Source of the DNA: Bacillota bacterium
Lineage (GTDB): Bacteria > Bacillota > Clostridia > Oscillospirales > Acutalibacteraceae
DNA length: 5,086 nucleotides
Assembly (NCBI GenBank): GCA_023391275.1
Contig: JAEWBE010000073.1
Location: 1-5,086 of the forward strand
Direction: 5' to 3'
Part shown: piece by piece, positions 1 through 4,941 of the stretch
Numbering within the stretch: the first letter of the stretch is position 1
Layout: each line of letters begins with the position of its first letter
Notes under the pieces: generated by a model
What the model saw: only the letters and a program-made list of their open reading frames with translations
Databases searched by the model: none
What the model was told of the DNA's origin: nothing
Program-made: the position numbers and the translations under genes

Positions 1-95
1 CTCAAACGAATGATTAAGTGCTTAGGATAACCTCCAAGGCGCTATTTTTTTGCCTGTCCCATTACCTTTTTGTGTTTTCATCCCAGATGACGGGG

Positions 96-123
96 TTTGT
101 CAACACCTCGAACTTGGCCCGAA
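96..123 (+). repeat. Left arm of a 28-bp perfect inverted repeat
   Basis: These 28 bases begin TTTGTCAACACC and end TTGGCCCGAA. They recur, reverse-complemented and without mismatch, at 5002-5029. The match stops abruptly on both sides: bases 95 and 124 have no complementary partner. The arm carries TTGACA pointing out of the enclosed segment, on the minus strand. It lies directly before the first GTG (124) and ATG (133) of the Cys_rich_VLP gene. No obvious target-site duplication is seen outside the two arms. Confidence 0.9.
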
Positions 124-132
124 GTGAAACGT

Positions 133-531
133 ATGGAAACAGCCGAAACTGCATCTCGCGAGTTGACCCGCGACGAGCGCGCAGACATCCGCAGGCTTGC
201 GACGGGCATGTGCGCCAACTACAACCCGGAATACGGCTGTCTGCCGCTGGAATGCCCCTGTTACATGCTCGGCAAATGCTGGACAGGTGCATATTGCCGG
301 TATTTTCAAGATGCGGTACTCCCGCTGAATTCCGCTTTGGAGGCCAAGCTGACGGACAGCGCCAGTACAACCTTGCAAAAGATTTGCCCCGTCTGCGGGA
401 CAGCGTATATCCCGGTCACAAATCAGGCATATTGTTCGGAGACTTGCCGTATGAAGGGAAAACGCGAAGCAGACCGCCGCCGTCAGCGGCGGCACAGGCA
501 AAACAACAGGGATAAAGTGTCACGAAATTAG
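133..531 (+). CDS. Cys_rich_VLP domain protein with C-terminal zinc-knuckle-like motif
   Basis: This 132-residue protein belongs to the Cys_rich_VLP family, small proteins of unknown biochemical role that accompany mobilization genes in Clostridia conjugative elements. Counted from ATG 133, six cysteines cluster at residues 27, 36, 41, 43, 49 and 55. They are followed by CRYFQDAVLPL, which contains the name-giving VLP triplet at 62-64. A second metal-binding-like set follows, CPVC (85-88) and YCSETC (100-105), then a very basic tail rich in R, K and Q, consistent with nucleic-acid contact. The frame stays open back to TTG 97 and GTG 124. I prefer ATG 133 because 97 lies inside the inverted repeat and neither position has a strong ribosome binding site (only GAAGTGA precedes). 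The start is therefore uncertain, while the family call is firm. Co-location with YodL, DUF4316 and MobC supports a mobile-element origin. Confidence 0.85.
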   Translation: METAETASRELTRDERADIRRLATGMCANYNPEYGCLPLECPCYMLGKCWTGAYCRYFQDAVLPLNSALEAKLTDSASTTLQKICPVCGTAYIPVTNQAYCSETCRMKGKREADRRRQRRHRQNNRDKVSRN

Positions 532-567
532 ACGTAAAAAGCCTGCGTTTATGCGGATTTCCGGTCC

Positions 568-612
568 CGATTTCAGGGGGAGAGGCATAAATGCCTTATC
601 CCCCTGAAATCG
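568..612 (+). promoter_or_regulatory. Long hairpin masking the SD and start codon of the YodL-like frame
   Basis: The 14-base arms 568-581 and 599-612 pair perfectly (CGATTTCAGGGGGA with TCCCCCTGAAATCG). After a small internal loop, AGGCAT (583-588) pairs with ATGCCT (591-596) around a two-base loop. The purine run GGGGGAGAGG that would serve as ribosome binding site is in the left arm and inner stem. ATG 591 is in the inner stem, and codons 4-8 of the protein form the right arm. No T-tract follows, so a terminator is unlikely. Translational control is an inference; a simple cruciform or protein-binding palindrome is the alternative. Confidence 0.6.
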
Positions 613-761
613 CGGGTAATACCGTGACATTTCCTCATGTGAAGCGGCGGCAAAACGTGAACAAAGACATATTGTCCATCTATCAGCTAAAGGAAGGAGA
701 GAAAACGCAGGATTACCGTTTTGAACCGTATGACCGGCTGCGAAGTACAGAACTCTGGTAG
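591..761 (+). pseudogene. Truncated YodL-domain gene (N-terminal fragment)
   Basis: A 56-codon frame starts at ATG 591 behind GGGGGAGAGG. From about residue 25 it reads KDILSIYQLKEG, then DYRFEPYDRLRS at 41-52. This matches the N-terminal signature of YodL domains, in which a YQLK strand is followed by RFEPYDRL. It then stops at TAG 759-761, where an intact YodL domain would run on for many more residues, often in a larger multidomain protein. The loss occurs close to base 747, just before the 3' end of the oppositely oriented permease gene at 779. I infer that the cargo pair was joined here and cut the gene. GTG 657 is an alternative start that would remove the basic leader. YodL proteins have no settled function; this fragment is unlikely to be functional. 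Confidence 0.6.
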
Positions 762-778
762 CGCATGGGTGTAGAGTA
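745..778. other. Junction between mobilization module and cargo cassette
   Basis: Homology to the YodL domain runs out near base 747, and the permease stop codon is at 779-781 on the other strand. The roughly 30 bases between show no target duplication, no terminal repeat and no recognisable terminator for the leftward operon. There is only a weak ACTCT/AGAGT pairing (752-756 with 772-776). The breakpoint is inferred from family structure and is approximate. Confidence 0.35.
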
Positions 779-2026
779 TTAAATGTTGGCAATAATAACA
801 ACAGCAAATACGGCGCCCAGAACAACGAGCAGGCCAAAATTGTAAATCAGGAAGGCACGAATGAATTGAAGCTTCTTTTGTGGAAAAGTCTGGCAGAACA
901 ATGAATATGCGATGATGCTGGCGAGTGAGGCAATGGGAGTACCAAGCCCGCCAATATTGACACCGTAAAACAATTCACGCGTATGGGTAGTAAACGGTGC
1001 GAGCATGACTGTACCGGGGACATTGCTGATGATTTGGCTCAGAAAAAGCGCGGATACATACGTTTTGAACGAAGTGGCTGTAAGTGCCGCTAATTGTCCT
1101 TTCAATTCGGGCATATGAGAAATATTGCCCACCGCAACGAACAGAAATAAAAAAGTCAGCAGAAGCCGGTAGTCCAGTTTGCGGATCAAAGCCCTGTCTA
1201 AAATAGTGGCGATCACCAACACGAGCAAAAGAGTAAGCTCATAAGGGATCAGGTTCAAAACACCGGCGATCACCGGGACCGCCAGCCAGAGGAACGCTGT
1301 CACTTTTTTCTTTTCAGTAACAGGAATGCCGTCGAGCTTAGTCTGGATTTTTTTGGGTCGGATAAGCAGGCATGACGCCGTCAGCAGAAGCAGGCTTATC
1401 AAACATAAGGGTAGGGAATCTCTGAAAAAGGATGCCGGACTCATCCTGTAAAACGAAAAGATGTAAAGGTTCTGCGGATTGCCGATCGGGGTCGTGCTGC
1501 TTCCCAGATTGGCCGCGGCGGTAATCAGTACGCAGGGAACAGCGGCGGAAAAACCGCATGTTTGTGCAATGATGATCAGAATGGGAATAACCGTCAGAAT
1601 CGCGACGTCGTTCGTAGTAAACATCGAGAGCAGAAATGAAATTACACACAGACCTATCGTCAGCCGCCTTTCGTCCCGGCAGCGATTTACAATGTTTACG
1701 GCGATGTGTCCAAGAAGGCCATACTCCTCCAATGCCTTTACGATCAACATCAGCTCGAATAGACAGACCAGCACTTTCACATCAATATAGCCCCATTGGG
1801 GCTTGCTGAAACAAGAGGTGACAGCTGCAACAATCAGGGAAACGGAAAAGAGCGTATGCTCTGTAAACTCATGATGAATTATGCTCCACATCCGCACGAA
1901 AAGGCCTCGAATGGGAGCCGGGATTAAAGATAAGCGAGTAAAAGCGACCTTTTCCGGATAGACGGCGGACACCTCTTCTGAACAGGCCGACTGTTCCGGA
2001 TCGCTTGTTTTCATGCAAGTTTTCAA
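779..2026 (-). CDS. ArsB/NhaD/SLC13-type (ion transporter superfamily) permease
   Basis: This is an integral membrane permease of the CitMHS/ArsB/SLC13 superfamily, about 415 residues and of normal length for the group. The two half-repeats are visible. TTNDVAI is at about residues 137-143 with NLGSSTTPIGNPQN at 173-186; the second half has SNVPGT at 334-339 with NIGGLGTPIASLASI at 357-371. The hydrophilic link IRPKKIQTKLDG (about 222-233) separates them. I count roughly ten to twelve hydrophobic segments. The frame is open up to ATG 2131, but the only good ribosome binding site is AGGAGG at 2035-2040, 8 bases before TTG 2026; ATG 2014 would be 20 bases away. The gene lies 173 bases downstream of the marR gene on the same strand, so co-transcription is plausible. 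The substrate is unknown: arsenite, dicarboxylates, sodium/proton exchange or another anion are all possible. No arsenic genes are nearby. Confidence 0.85.
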   Translation of the reverse strand: MKTCMKTSDPEQSACSEEVSAVYPEKVAFTRLSLIPAPIRGLFVRMWSIIHHEFTEHTLFSVSLIVAAVTSCFSKPQWGYIDVKVLVCLFELMLIVKALEEYGLLGHIAVNIVNRCRDERRLTIGLCVISFLLSMFTTNDVAILTVIPILIIIAQTCGFSAAVPCVLITAAANLGSSTTPIGNPQNLYIFSFYRMSPASFFRDSLPLCLISLLLLTASCLLIRPKKIQTKLDGIPVTEKKKVTAFLWLAVPVIAGVLNLIPYELTLLLVLVIATILDRALIRKLDYRLLLTFLFLFVAVGNISHMPELKGQLAALTATSFKTYVSALFLSQIISNVPGTVMLAPFTTHTRELFYGVNIGGLGTPIASLASIIAYSLFCQTFPQKKLQFIRAFLIYNFGLLVVLGAVFAVVIIANI

Positions 2027-2034
2027 ATGTTCTA

Positions 2035-2040
2035 CCTCCT
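2035..2040 (-). promoter_or_regulatory. Shine-Dalgarno that selects a TTG start for the permease
   Basis: AGGAGG read on the minus strand is the full anti-16S consensus. It is placed 8 bases before TTG 2026 and 20 bases before ATG 2014. It argues against the 35 extra N-terminal residues that a start at 2131 would add, which look unlike a natural membrane-protein N-terminus. Confidence 0.7.
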
Positions 2041-2199
2041 GTGGGATTTTATGATTGCTGAAAAAGGCGCACAAATTACCAGGCCATACGGAATATAGCC
2101 GAAAAAAGATACTATGAACTGCAATTTTCAAACTGTGTTTTTATGAGATCACTCGAACGGTTCAGTTTCCAATTGGTTCTGATGGTACGAATTAATTGG

Positions 2200-2820
2200 T
2201 TATCTTCTCAGGTGAGGCGGAAGCGGCCCATTTTCCGGCGGACCGGGCGGGTCTCTCCGTAAATGAGGAGGAACAGGCCCTTCTTCCGGCGGCGGGGGCG
2301 GCATGTGATCTCCCCTTAAATGCGGGGGCAGGGATTCGTCGTCGTCACCCACAAGCAACGCCTGCGCTTCAAATATGGCGCAAAGCTTCTTCAGGATGGT
2401 GTAAAATGTGTATTTTTCTTCGTCAGATAATCCCTCAAAAAGCATTTCCGCAAAATTTTCCTGATCCTGCGAACCATTTACAAGTTCGCGCCCTGCGGCC
2501 GATAAAAAAACTCGTGTGACCCGTTTATCCGTCTCATCTTTTTCCCGTATGATCAGATTTGATTTCTCAAGCTTGTTCAAAAGCTCGGACATGGATGCGG
2601 AGCGGATGTCAAGAAGCTCTGCAAGCTCCTTCTGGTTCAGGCCGTCATTATCCGCGATGATATGCAGTACCCGGTTCTGGCCCCGATAAGGCACATAAGG
2701 AAGCCCCGCACGGTACATTTTTTTCTGGTACAGCCTGATGAACTGGCTCAGAATAAACAATAGTTCATCGGGGGAAATGATGAAGCATTCATCCTTCTGT
2801 TTGCTATTGTTATCGTCCAT
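2200..2820 (-). CDS. MarR-family transcriptional regulator with Pro-rich repeat tail
   Basis: This is a 206-residue MarR-type winged-helix regulator. It has an N-terminal dimerisation helix (about 17-37), the winged HTH at about 48-107 with the recognition helix around SASMSELLNKLEKSNLI, and the wing DETDKRVTRVFLS (95-107), which has the charged/Arg pattern of the family. A C-terminal dimerisation helix ends near 155. The remaining 50 residues are unusual: acidic GDDDES, then a proline-rich tail with PPHLRG (165-170), PPHLRR (184-189) and PPHLRR (201-206). ATG 2818-2820 is preceded by AGGAGA at 2827-2832, well placed. The gene stands first in a leftward pair with the permease. A consensus promoter with two identical palindromic sites lies directly upstream, which suggests autorepression released by a ligand. 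The ligand is unknown. Confidence 0.9.
   Translation of the reverse strand: MDDNNSKQKDECFIISPDELLFILSQFIRLYQKKMYRAGLPYVPYRGQNRVLHIIADNDGLNQKELAELLDIRSASMSELLNKLEKSNLIIREKDETDKRVTRVFLSAAGRELVNGSQDQENFAEMLFEGLSDEEKYTFYTILKKLCAIFEAQALLVGDDDESLPPHLRGDHMPPPPPEEGPVPPHLRRDPPGPPENGPLPPHLRR
2203..2331 (-). repeat. Degenerate coding repeat: PPHLRR tail of the MarR protein
   Basis: The last 43 codons consist of two and a half degenerate units of 17-19 residues. Each begins L/V-P-P-H-L-R-R/G, followed by D, then prolines, E and G-P. The DNA is correspondingly CCG/CCT-rich but not identical between units, so the repeat is old or selected at protein level. It is predicted to be disordered and to carry His and Arg, which could bind metal or nucleic acid; that role is inference. 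Confidence 0.65.
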
Positions 2821-2844
2821 TAAGATTCTCCTTTTATTATGGTT

Positions 2845-2857
2845 AGGTACCTATCTA
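2845..2857 (-). promoter_or_regulatory. MarR operator candidate, promoter-downstream copy
   Basis: The plus strand reads AGGTACCTATCTA, identical to 2891-2903. The core AGGTACCT is a perfect palindrome, extended here to TAGGTACCTA. It sits over the predicted transcription start. MarR dimers typically bind short palindromes at or near the promoter of their own gene, so autoregulation is the natural reading. Confidence 0.7.
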
Positions 2858-2863
2858 TAGCAC

Positions 2864-2891
2864 ATTATACACGATTTGCTGGATATGTCAA
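2864..2891 (-). promoter_or_regulatory. Sigma-A promoter of the marR-permease pair
   Basis: On the minus strand TTGACA (2891-2886) and TATAAT (2869-2864) are both perfect consensus hexamers with a 16-base spacer. Transcription should start near 2857, giving a leader of about 36 bases to ATG 2820. The -35 overlaps one operator candidate by a base, and the start point falls on the other. I see no strong promoter or terminator in the 173 bases between marR and the permease, so this promoter probably serves both genes. Confidence 0.85.
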
Positions 2892-2903
2892 GGTACCTAT
2901 CTA
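2891..2903 (-). promoter_or_regulatory. MarR operator candidate, promoter-upstream copy
   Basis: This is a second exact copy of AGGTACCTATCTA, 46 bases from the first and in the same orientation, abutting the -35 box. The asymmetric ATCTA extension is kept in both copies, which suggests the site is longer than the 8-bp palindrome. Confidence 0.7.
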
Positions 2904-3074
2904 AATTTTTATTGGATTGAATCTTCCTCATTGTCTGATTGAATTTCAGGCCAAGCTGGTCAAGGTTGGGGTGGAGCAAAAGACGGAAGTTTCCATATAT
3001 GTCCTGTCCGCTTTCCTGCCGCCTTAAATACCCTTGTTTTCCACGACGGCAATGGCACTGAAGTGGCGACACTG

Positions 3075-3138
3075 ACAGAGCGTAAGCACACTACACTTTG
3101 TTTCTCAAATTCGTGTGTCAAGGGGCAAACTCCCTTGG
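3075..3138. other. Candidate origin of transfer (oriT)
   Basis: Two structures stand close together upstream of the mobilization genes. The first is an imperfect inverted repeat with CACAC (3087-3091) and TTTG (3097-3100) facing CAAA (3106-3109) and GTGTG (3113-3117). The second is a tight hairpin, CAAGGG (3119-3124) with CCCTTG (3132-3137). On the minus strand GTGTGCTTACG (3091-3081) follows the first repeat. This recalls the GTGCGC..TTACG type of nick region known from IncQ-like systems, but the match is partial. The position about 215 bases upstream of the DUF4316-mobC genes is where an oriT is expected. No nick site can be assigned from sequence alone. Confidence 0.4.
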
Positions 3139-3157
3139 AATCACCAACAACAACGCG

Positions 3158-3191
3158 GGCGATATGCCACCCTCTCCGGGAGCATATCGCC
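3158..3191 (+). terminator. Hairpin GGCGATATGC / GCATATCGCC, possible terminator or oriT-associated structure
   Basis: The perfect 10-bp arms 3158-3167 and 3182-3191 enclose a 14-base loop. The plus strand continues GTTTGTCTTCGG, a weak T-rich run, so it could terminate rightward transcription. It could equally be part of the transfer-origin structure. No clear gene ends just upstream on the plus strand. Confidence 0.4.
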
Positions 3192-3337
3192 GTTTGTCTT
3201 CGGCAGTCCATTTCACGGTTTGTGTGTAGTTCCTTGTAAACTGACCTAACTGTTAATATTGGTAACATAGCAATTTTATTATTTTCTCCTGCTAAATTTT
3301 AAAAATCATATCACTAAAACTAAATTATAACAGATAG

Positions 3338-3344
3338 AAAGGAG
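3338..3344 (+). promoter_or_regulatory. Ribosome binding site of the DUF4316-like gene
   Basis: AAAGGAG ends 7 bases before ATG 3352, a near-ideal site. It fixes the start of a gene that would otherwise be missed because its frame is broken after nine codons. TATAAC at 3326-3331 could be a -10 element, but no convincing -35 lies 17 bases upstream. Confidence 0.7.
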
Positions 3345-3351
3345 TTTTTCC

Positions 3352-3548
3352 ATGAATGAAAAAGACAATTACCTGAAAAACGCGAGCTTTCCACCGAACA
3401 GAATTATGACATGGTCGACGGTATCCCCAACAACATGGCATTGCCGGTTTCGCCGTCCATTCCCGTACCGGAGGGAAAACCGCTGGACAGGGTGAAGGAG
3501 CCGCCCCGCCGCAGACGGAGCCGGGAACTGGAACGGGAGTGTCCATGA
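3352..3548 (+). pseudogene. Frameshifted DUF4316-like mobilization-module gene
   Basis: The gene starts at ATG 3352 with MNEKDNYLK. In the first frame it then reads nonsense to TGA 3493. The +1 frame continues sensibly from base 3380 with KRELSTEQNYDMVDGIPNN, then a proline-rich stretch and RRRRSRELER, to TGA 3546-3548. TEQNY-[DN]-M-[IV]-DG followed by NN is the signature I associate with DUF4316, a domain found in YodL-containing and mobilization-linked proteins. Restoring one A to the run of five at 3375-3379 would give a continuous protein of about 65 residues. Its stop codon overlaps an ATG (3545-3547) that looks like the original start of mobC, implying translational coupling in the ancestor. 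A sequencing error in the A-run is an alternative to true decay. The function of the family is not known. Confidence 0.65.
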
Positions 3549-3576
3549 GCGCAAGCGCAATATTCATCTACATGTC

Positions 3577-3882
3577 ATGGTGACAGAGGACGAATTTAAT
3601 ACCATTCATCAGCGCATGACCGAGGCTGGGATAGCCAACACAGGGGCTTATATCCGCAAAATGGCCCTAAACGGGTACGTCCTGAATATTGACCTTTCAC
3701 CCGTTCTGGAACTTGTTTCCCTGCAACGCAGATGTGCGAACAATTTAAATCAGGTTGTGATTCACGCGAATACCTACGGCGTGTACCCATCGGAAATTGC
3801 GGCTCTGCAAAAGGATTACGCGGAATTGTGGGGCCGGGTATCCGACGTTCTTGAACAACTTGCGGCGGTGGTAGAGTTATAA
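3577..3882 (+). CDS. mobC: MobC-like plasmid mobilization relaxosome protein, 5' end disrupted
   Basis: MobC proteins bind oriT and help the relaxase nick one strand. The 101 residues from ATG 3577 show the family pattern: EDEFNTIHQRMTEAG and NTGAYIRKMALNGYV as the ribbon-helix-helix helices (about 4-35), then SLQRRCANNLNQVVIHAN (about 48-65), the characteristic MobC core, and a C-terminal helix ending near LEQLAAVV. The frame is open upstream and encodes RKRNIHLHVMVT, the expected N-terminal strand, but with no start codon in frame. ATG 3545 has a suitable GGGAG (3535-3539) and overlaps the preceding stop; it would reach this strand only if one C were restored in AGCGC near 3550, giving MSRKRNIHLHV. 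As written, only 3577 or GTG 3580 can start, without a ribosome binding site and without the DNA-binding strand. No relaxase gene follows. It is probably non-functional or poorly expressed. Confidence 0.75.
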   Translation: MVTEDEFNTIHQRMTEAGIANTGAYIRKMALNGYVLNIDLSPVLELVSLQRRCANNLNQVVIHANTYGVYPSEIAALQKDYAELWGRVSDVLEQLAAVVEL

Positions 3883-3886
3883 CGGC

Positions 3887-3923
3887 AGCGGGGAGCGGCG
3901 GCAATCTGCCTCCGCTCCCCGCT
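3887..3923 (+). terminator. Rho-independent-type terminator after mobC
   Basis: The perfect 12-bp GC-rich stem AGCGGGGAGCGG (3887-3898) with CCGCTCCCCGCT (3912-3923) begins four bases after the mobC stop codon. It has a 13-base loop and is followed on the plus strand by TTCCTCATT. The T-tract is short, so termination may be incomplete. On the minus strand no T-tract follows, so it is a poor terminator for the convergent toroid gene. Confidence 0.6.
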
Positions 3924-3962
3924 TTCCTCATTATGCTCATATATGGTAGTGGTGCAATCAGC

Positions 3963-4877
3963 TTAAGCTTCAAATGCCTTAACGTACGCTATATTTCGTA
4001 TAATAATATCGGATTTCCACCAGTTTTTGCTAACTGACCATTGCTCTGGAAACTCGTTCCAACTCCAAGTCACATTCCATGTGCCATCCGCATTTTGAGT
4101 CTGTTTAATGAATTTGCATTCAAAGCTGCAAATATCCTCGTTGTCTGAATAAAAATCACTTTTTTTACTGCTGATAAACAGGGACGGTTTGCAAACATAA
4201 TCGGTGCTCCAGCAGTCGGTATTATAGGTGATTACCTTCTTGATTTGCTGCTGTAACAAGGTCTTGAATTCCTCTAAATCCAGCAAATCTTGTATATTGC
4301 ACTCTTTCATGTACTCATACAGTTCTATAAAACAGGCGGTTTCGTGCATGGACTCTAAGGGGAAATTCTTTTTAAAGTAACAATAGGCTTCTTTTGATAA
4401 CCCACAAGCCAAGTGGTAGGCAGATGATTTTTCGTCTGCATATTTGAGCATGAAGCCGATAAGGCTTGCTGTTGGATTATAGTTTGTTTCTTGTGCTTTG
4501 GTATATGACCACCATGGTGCATGAGGGTAATCATTATTTGTTGCGACGGTATTGAGCCCATTCCAGCAATGTCCGTCAAATTCATCGTTTGATATTAAAT
4601 ATTCTAAAATTCCTGTTATCAAAGAATGACTTTTATCGTTCAAGTCCATTTCTTTAATTATTTTAGTTGCCACCCATGTTTGCATAGGCGTTGATTTTTG
4701 ATTCCAACCATCGGGTTCAAGAGCATTCGCAAATCCACCATCTGGATTTTGGTATGCTTTTAAATATTTAATGATATCTTGCTTATCTGTCTTTTCAAAC
4801 AAATAGTTCCATCTTGCAATATCAAGCGGCCTTGCATTTCTGTATATAAAATCTTTTGCCCTTTCCAACATCCCCAT
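3963..4877 (-). CDS. Alpha/alpha-toroid protein, prenyltransferase/squalene-cyclase-like, function unknown
   Basis: This 304-residue protein resembles the uncharacterised bacterial proteins annotated as prenyltransferase-like. It has QW-type repeats typical of alpha/alpha-toroid terpenoid-cyclase folds: YQNPDGGFANALEPD near 42-56, and QNADGTWNVTWSW near 261-273, followed by a Trp-rich KNWWKSD near 285-291. Trp-rich loops such as HAPWWSY (about 119-125) lie between. There is no signal peptide or membrane segment. I see no DXDD cyclase motif, so a true terpene cyclase is unlikely, and catalysis is not shown. ATG 4877 is chosen because GAGG at 4885-4888 is 7 bases upstream; GTG 4883 would be one base from it. 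The gene is visibly more AT-rich than the mobilization genes, stands alone, and is convergent with mobC, suggesting a separate origin. Confidence 0.7.
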   Translation of the reverse strand: MGMLERAKDFIYRNARPLDIARWNYLFEKTDKQDIIKYLKAYQNPDGGFANALEPDGWNQKSTPMQTWVATKIIKEMDLNDKSHSLITGILEYLISNDEFDGHCWNGLNTVATNNDYPHAPWWSYTKAQETNYNPTASLIGFMLKYADEKSSAYHLACGLSKEAYCYFKKNFPLESMHETACFIELYEYMKECNIQDLLDLEEFKTLLQQQIKKVITYNTDCWSTDYVCKPSLFISSKKSDFYSDNEDICSFECKFIKQTQNADGTWNVTWSWNEFPEQWSVSKNWWKSDIIIRNIAYVKAFEA

Positions 4878-4941
4878 AGCCACACCTCACAACCTAATAT
4901 AAACAACGCGAATTTGCTATCGGTAAAAAGTCTATATATAA

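Larger units (their letters stand above)
2943..3239 (+). other. Non-coding mobilization-region DNA with spurious open frames
   Basis: This stretch lies between the marR promoter and the DUF4316-like gene. One plus-strand frame is open for 98 codons (2943-3236, TAA at 3237) without an ATG, and another ends at TAA 3025 with AKLVKVGVEQK. A minus-strand frame is also open over much of it. None has a ribosome binding site joined to a good start, and none resembles a family I recognise. The 2905-3024 frame could be the 3' remnant of a gene cut by the cargo, but I cannot identify it. The better explanation for most of the stretch is structured non-coding DNA (see the hairpins and oriT candidate). 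Confidence 0.4.

Noticed and set aside
18..515. 165-codon plus-strand open frame overlapping the Cys_rich_VLP gene
   Set aside because: It lies in another frame of the VLP gene, has no family-like motifs, and the VLP frame has unmistakable cysteine and VLP signatures.
568..612. Hairpin as rho-independent terminator of the Cys_rich_VLP gene
   Set aside because: No T-tract follows either strand of the stem, and the start codon and early codons of the next frame are inside it.
744..775. tRNA-like D-arm sequence TGGTAGCGCA
   Set aside because: No acceptor, anticodon or TPsiC arm can be formed around it, so the resemblance is coincidental.
779..2131. Longer permease starting at ATG 2131
   Set aside because: No ribosome binding site precedes 2131, the extra 35 residues lack family character, and a perfect AGGAGG points to TTG 2026.
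2960..3268. 102-codon minus-strand open frame
   Set aside because: It covers the hairpins and oriT candidate, has low-complexity, shadow-like composition, and has no ribosome binding site. It is more likely non-coding conserved DNA read as protein.
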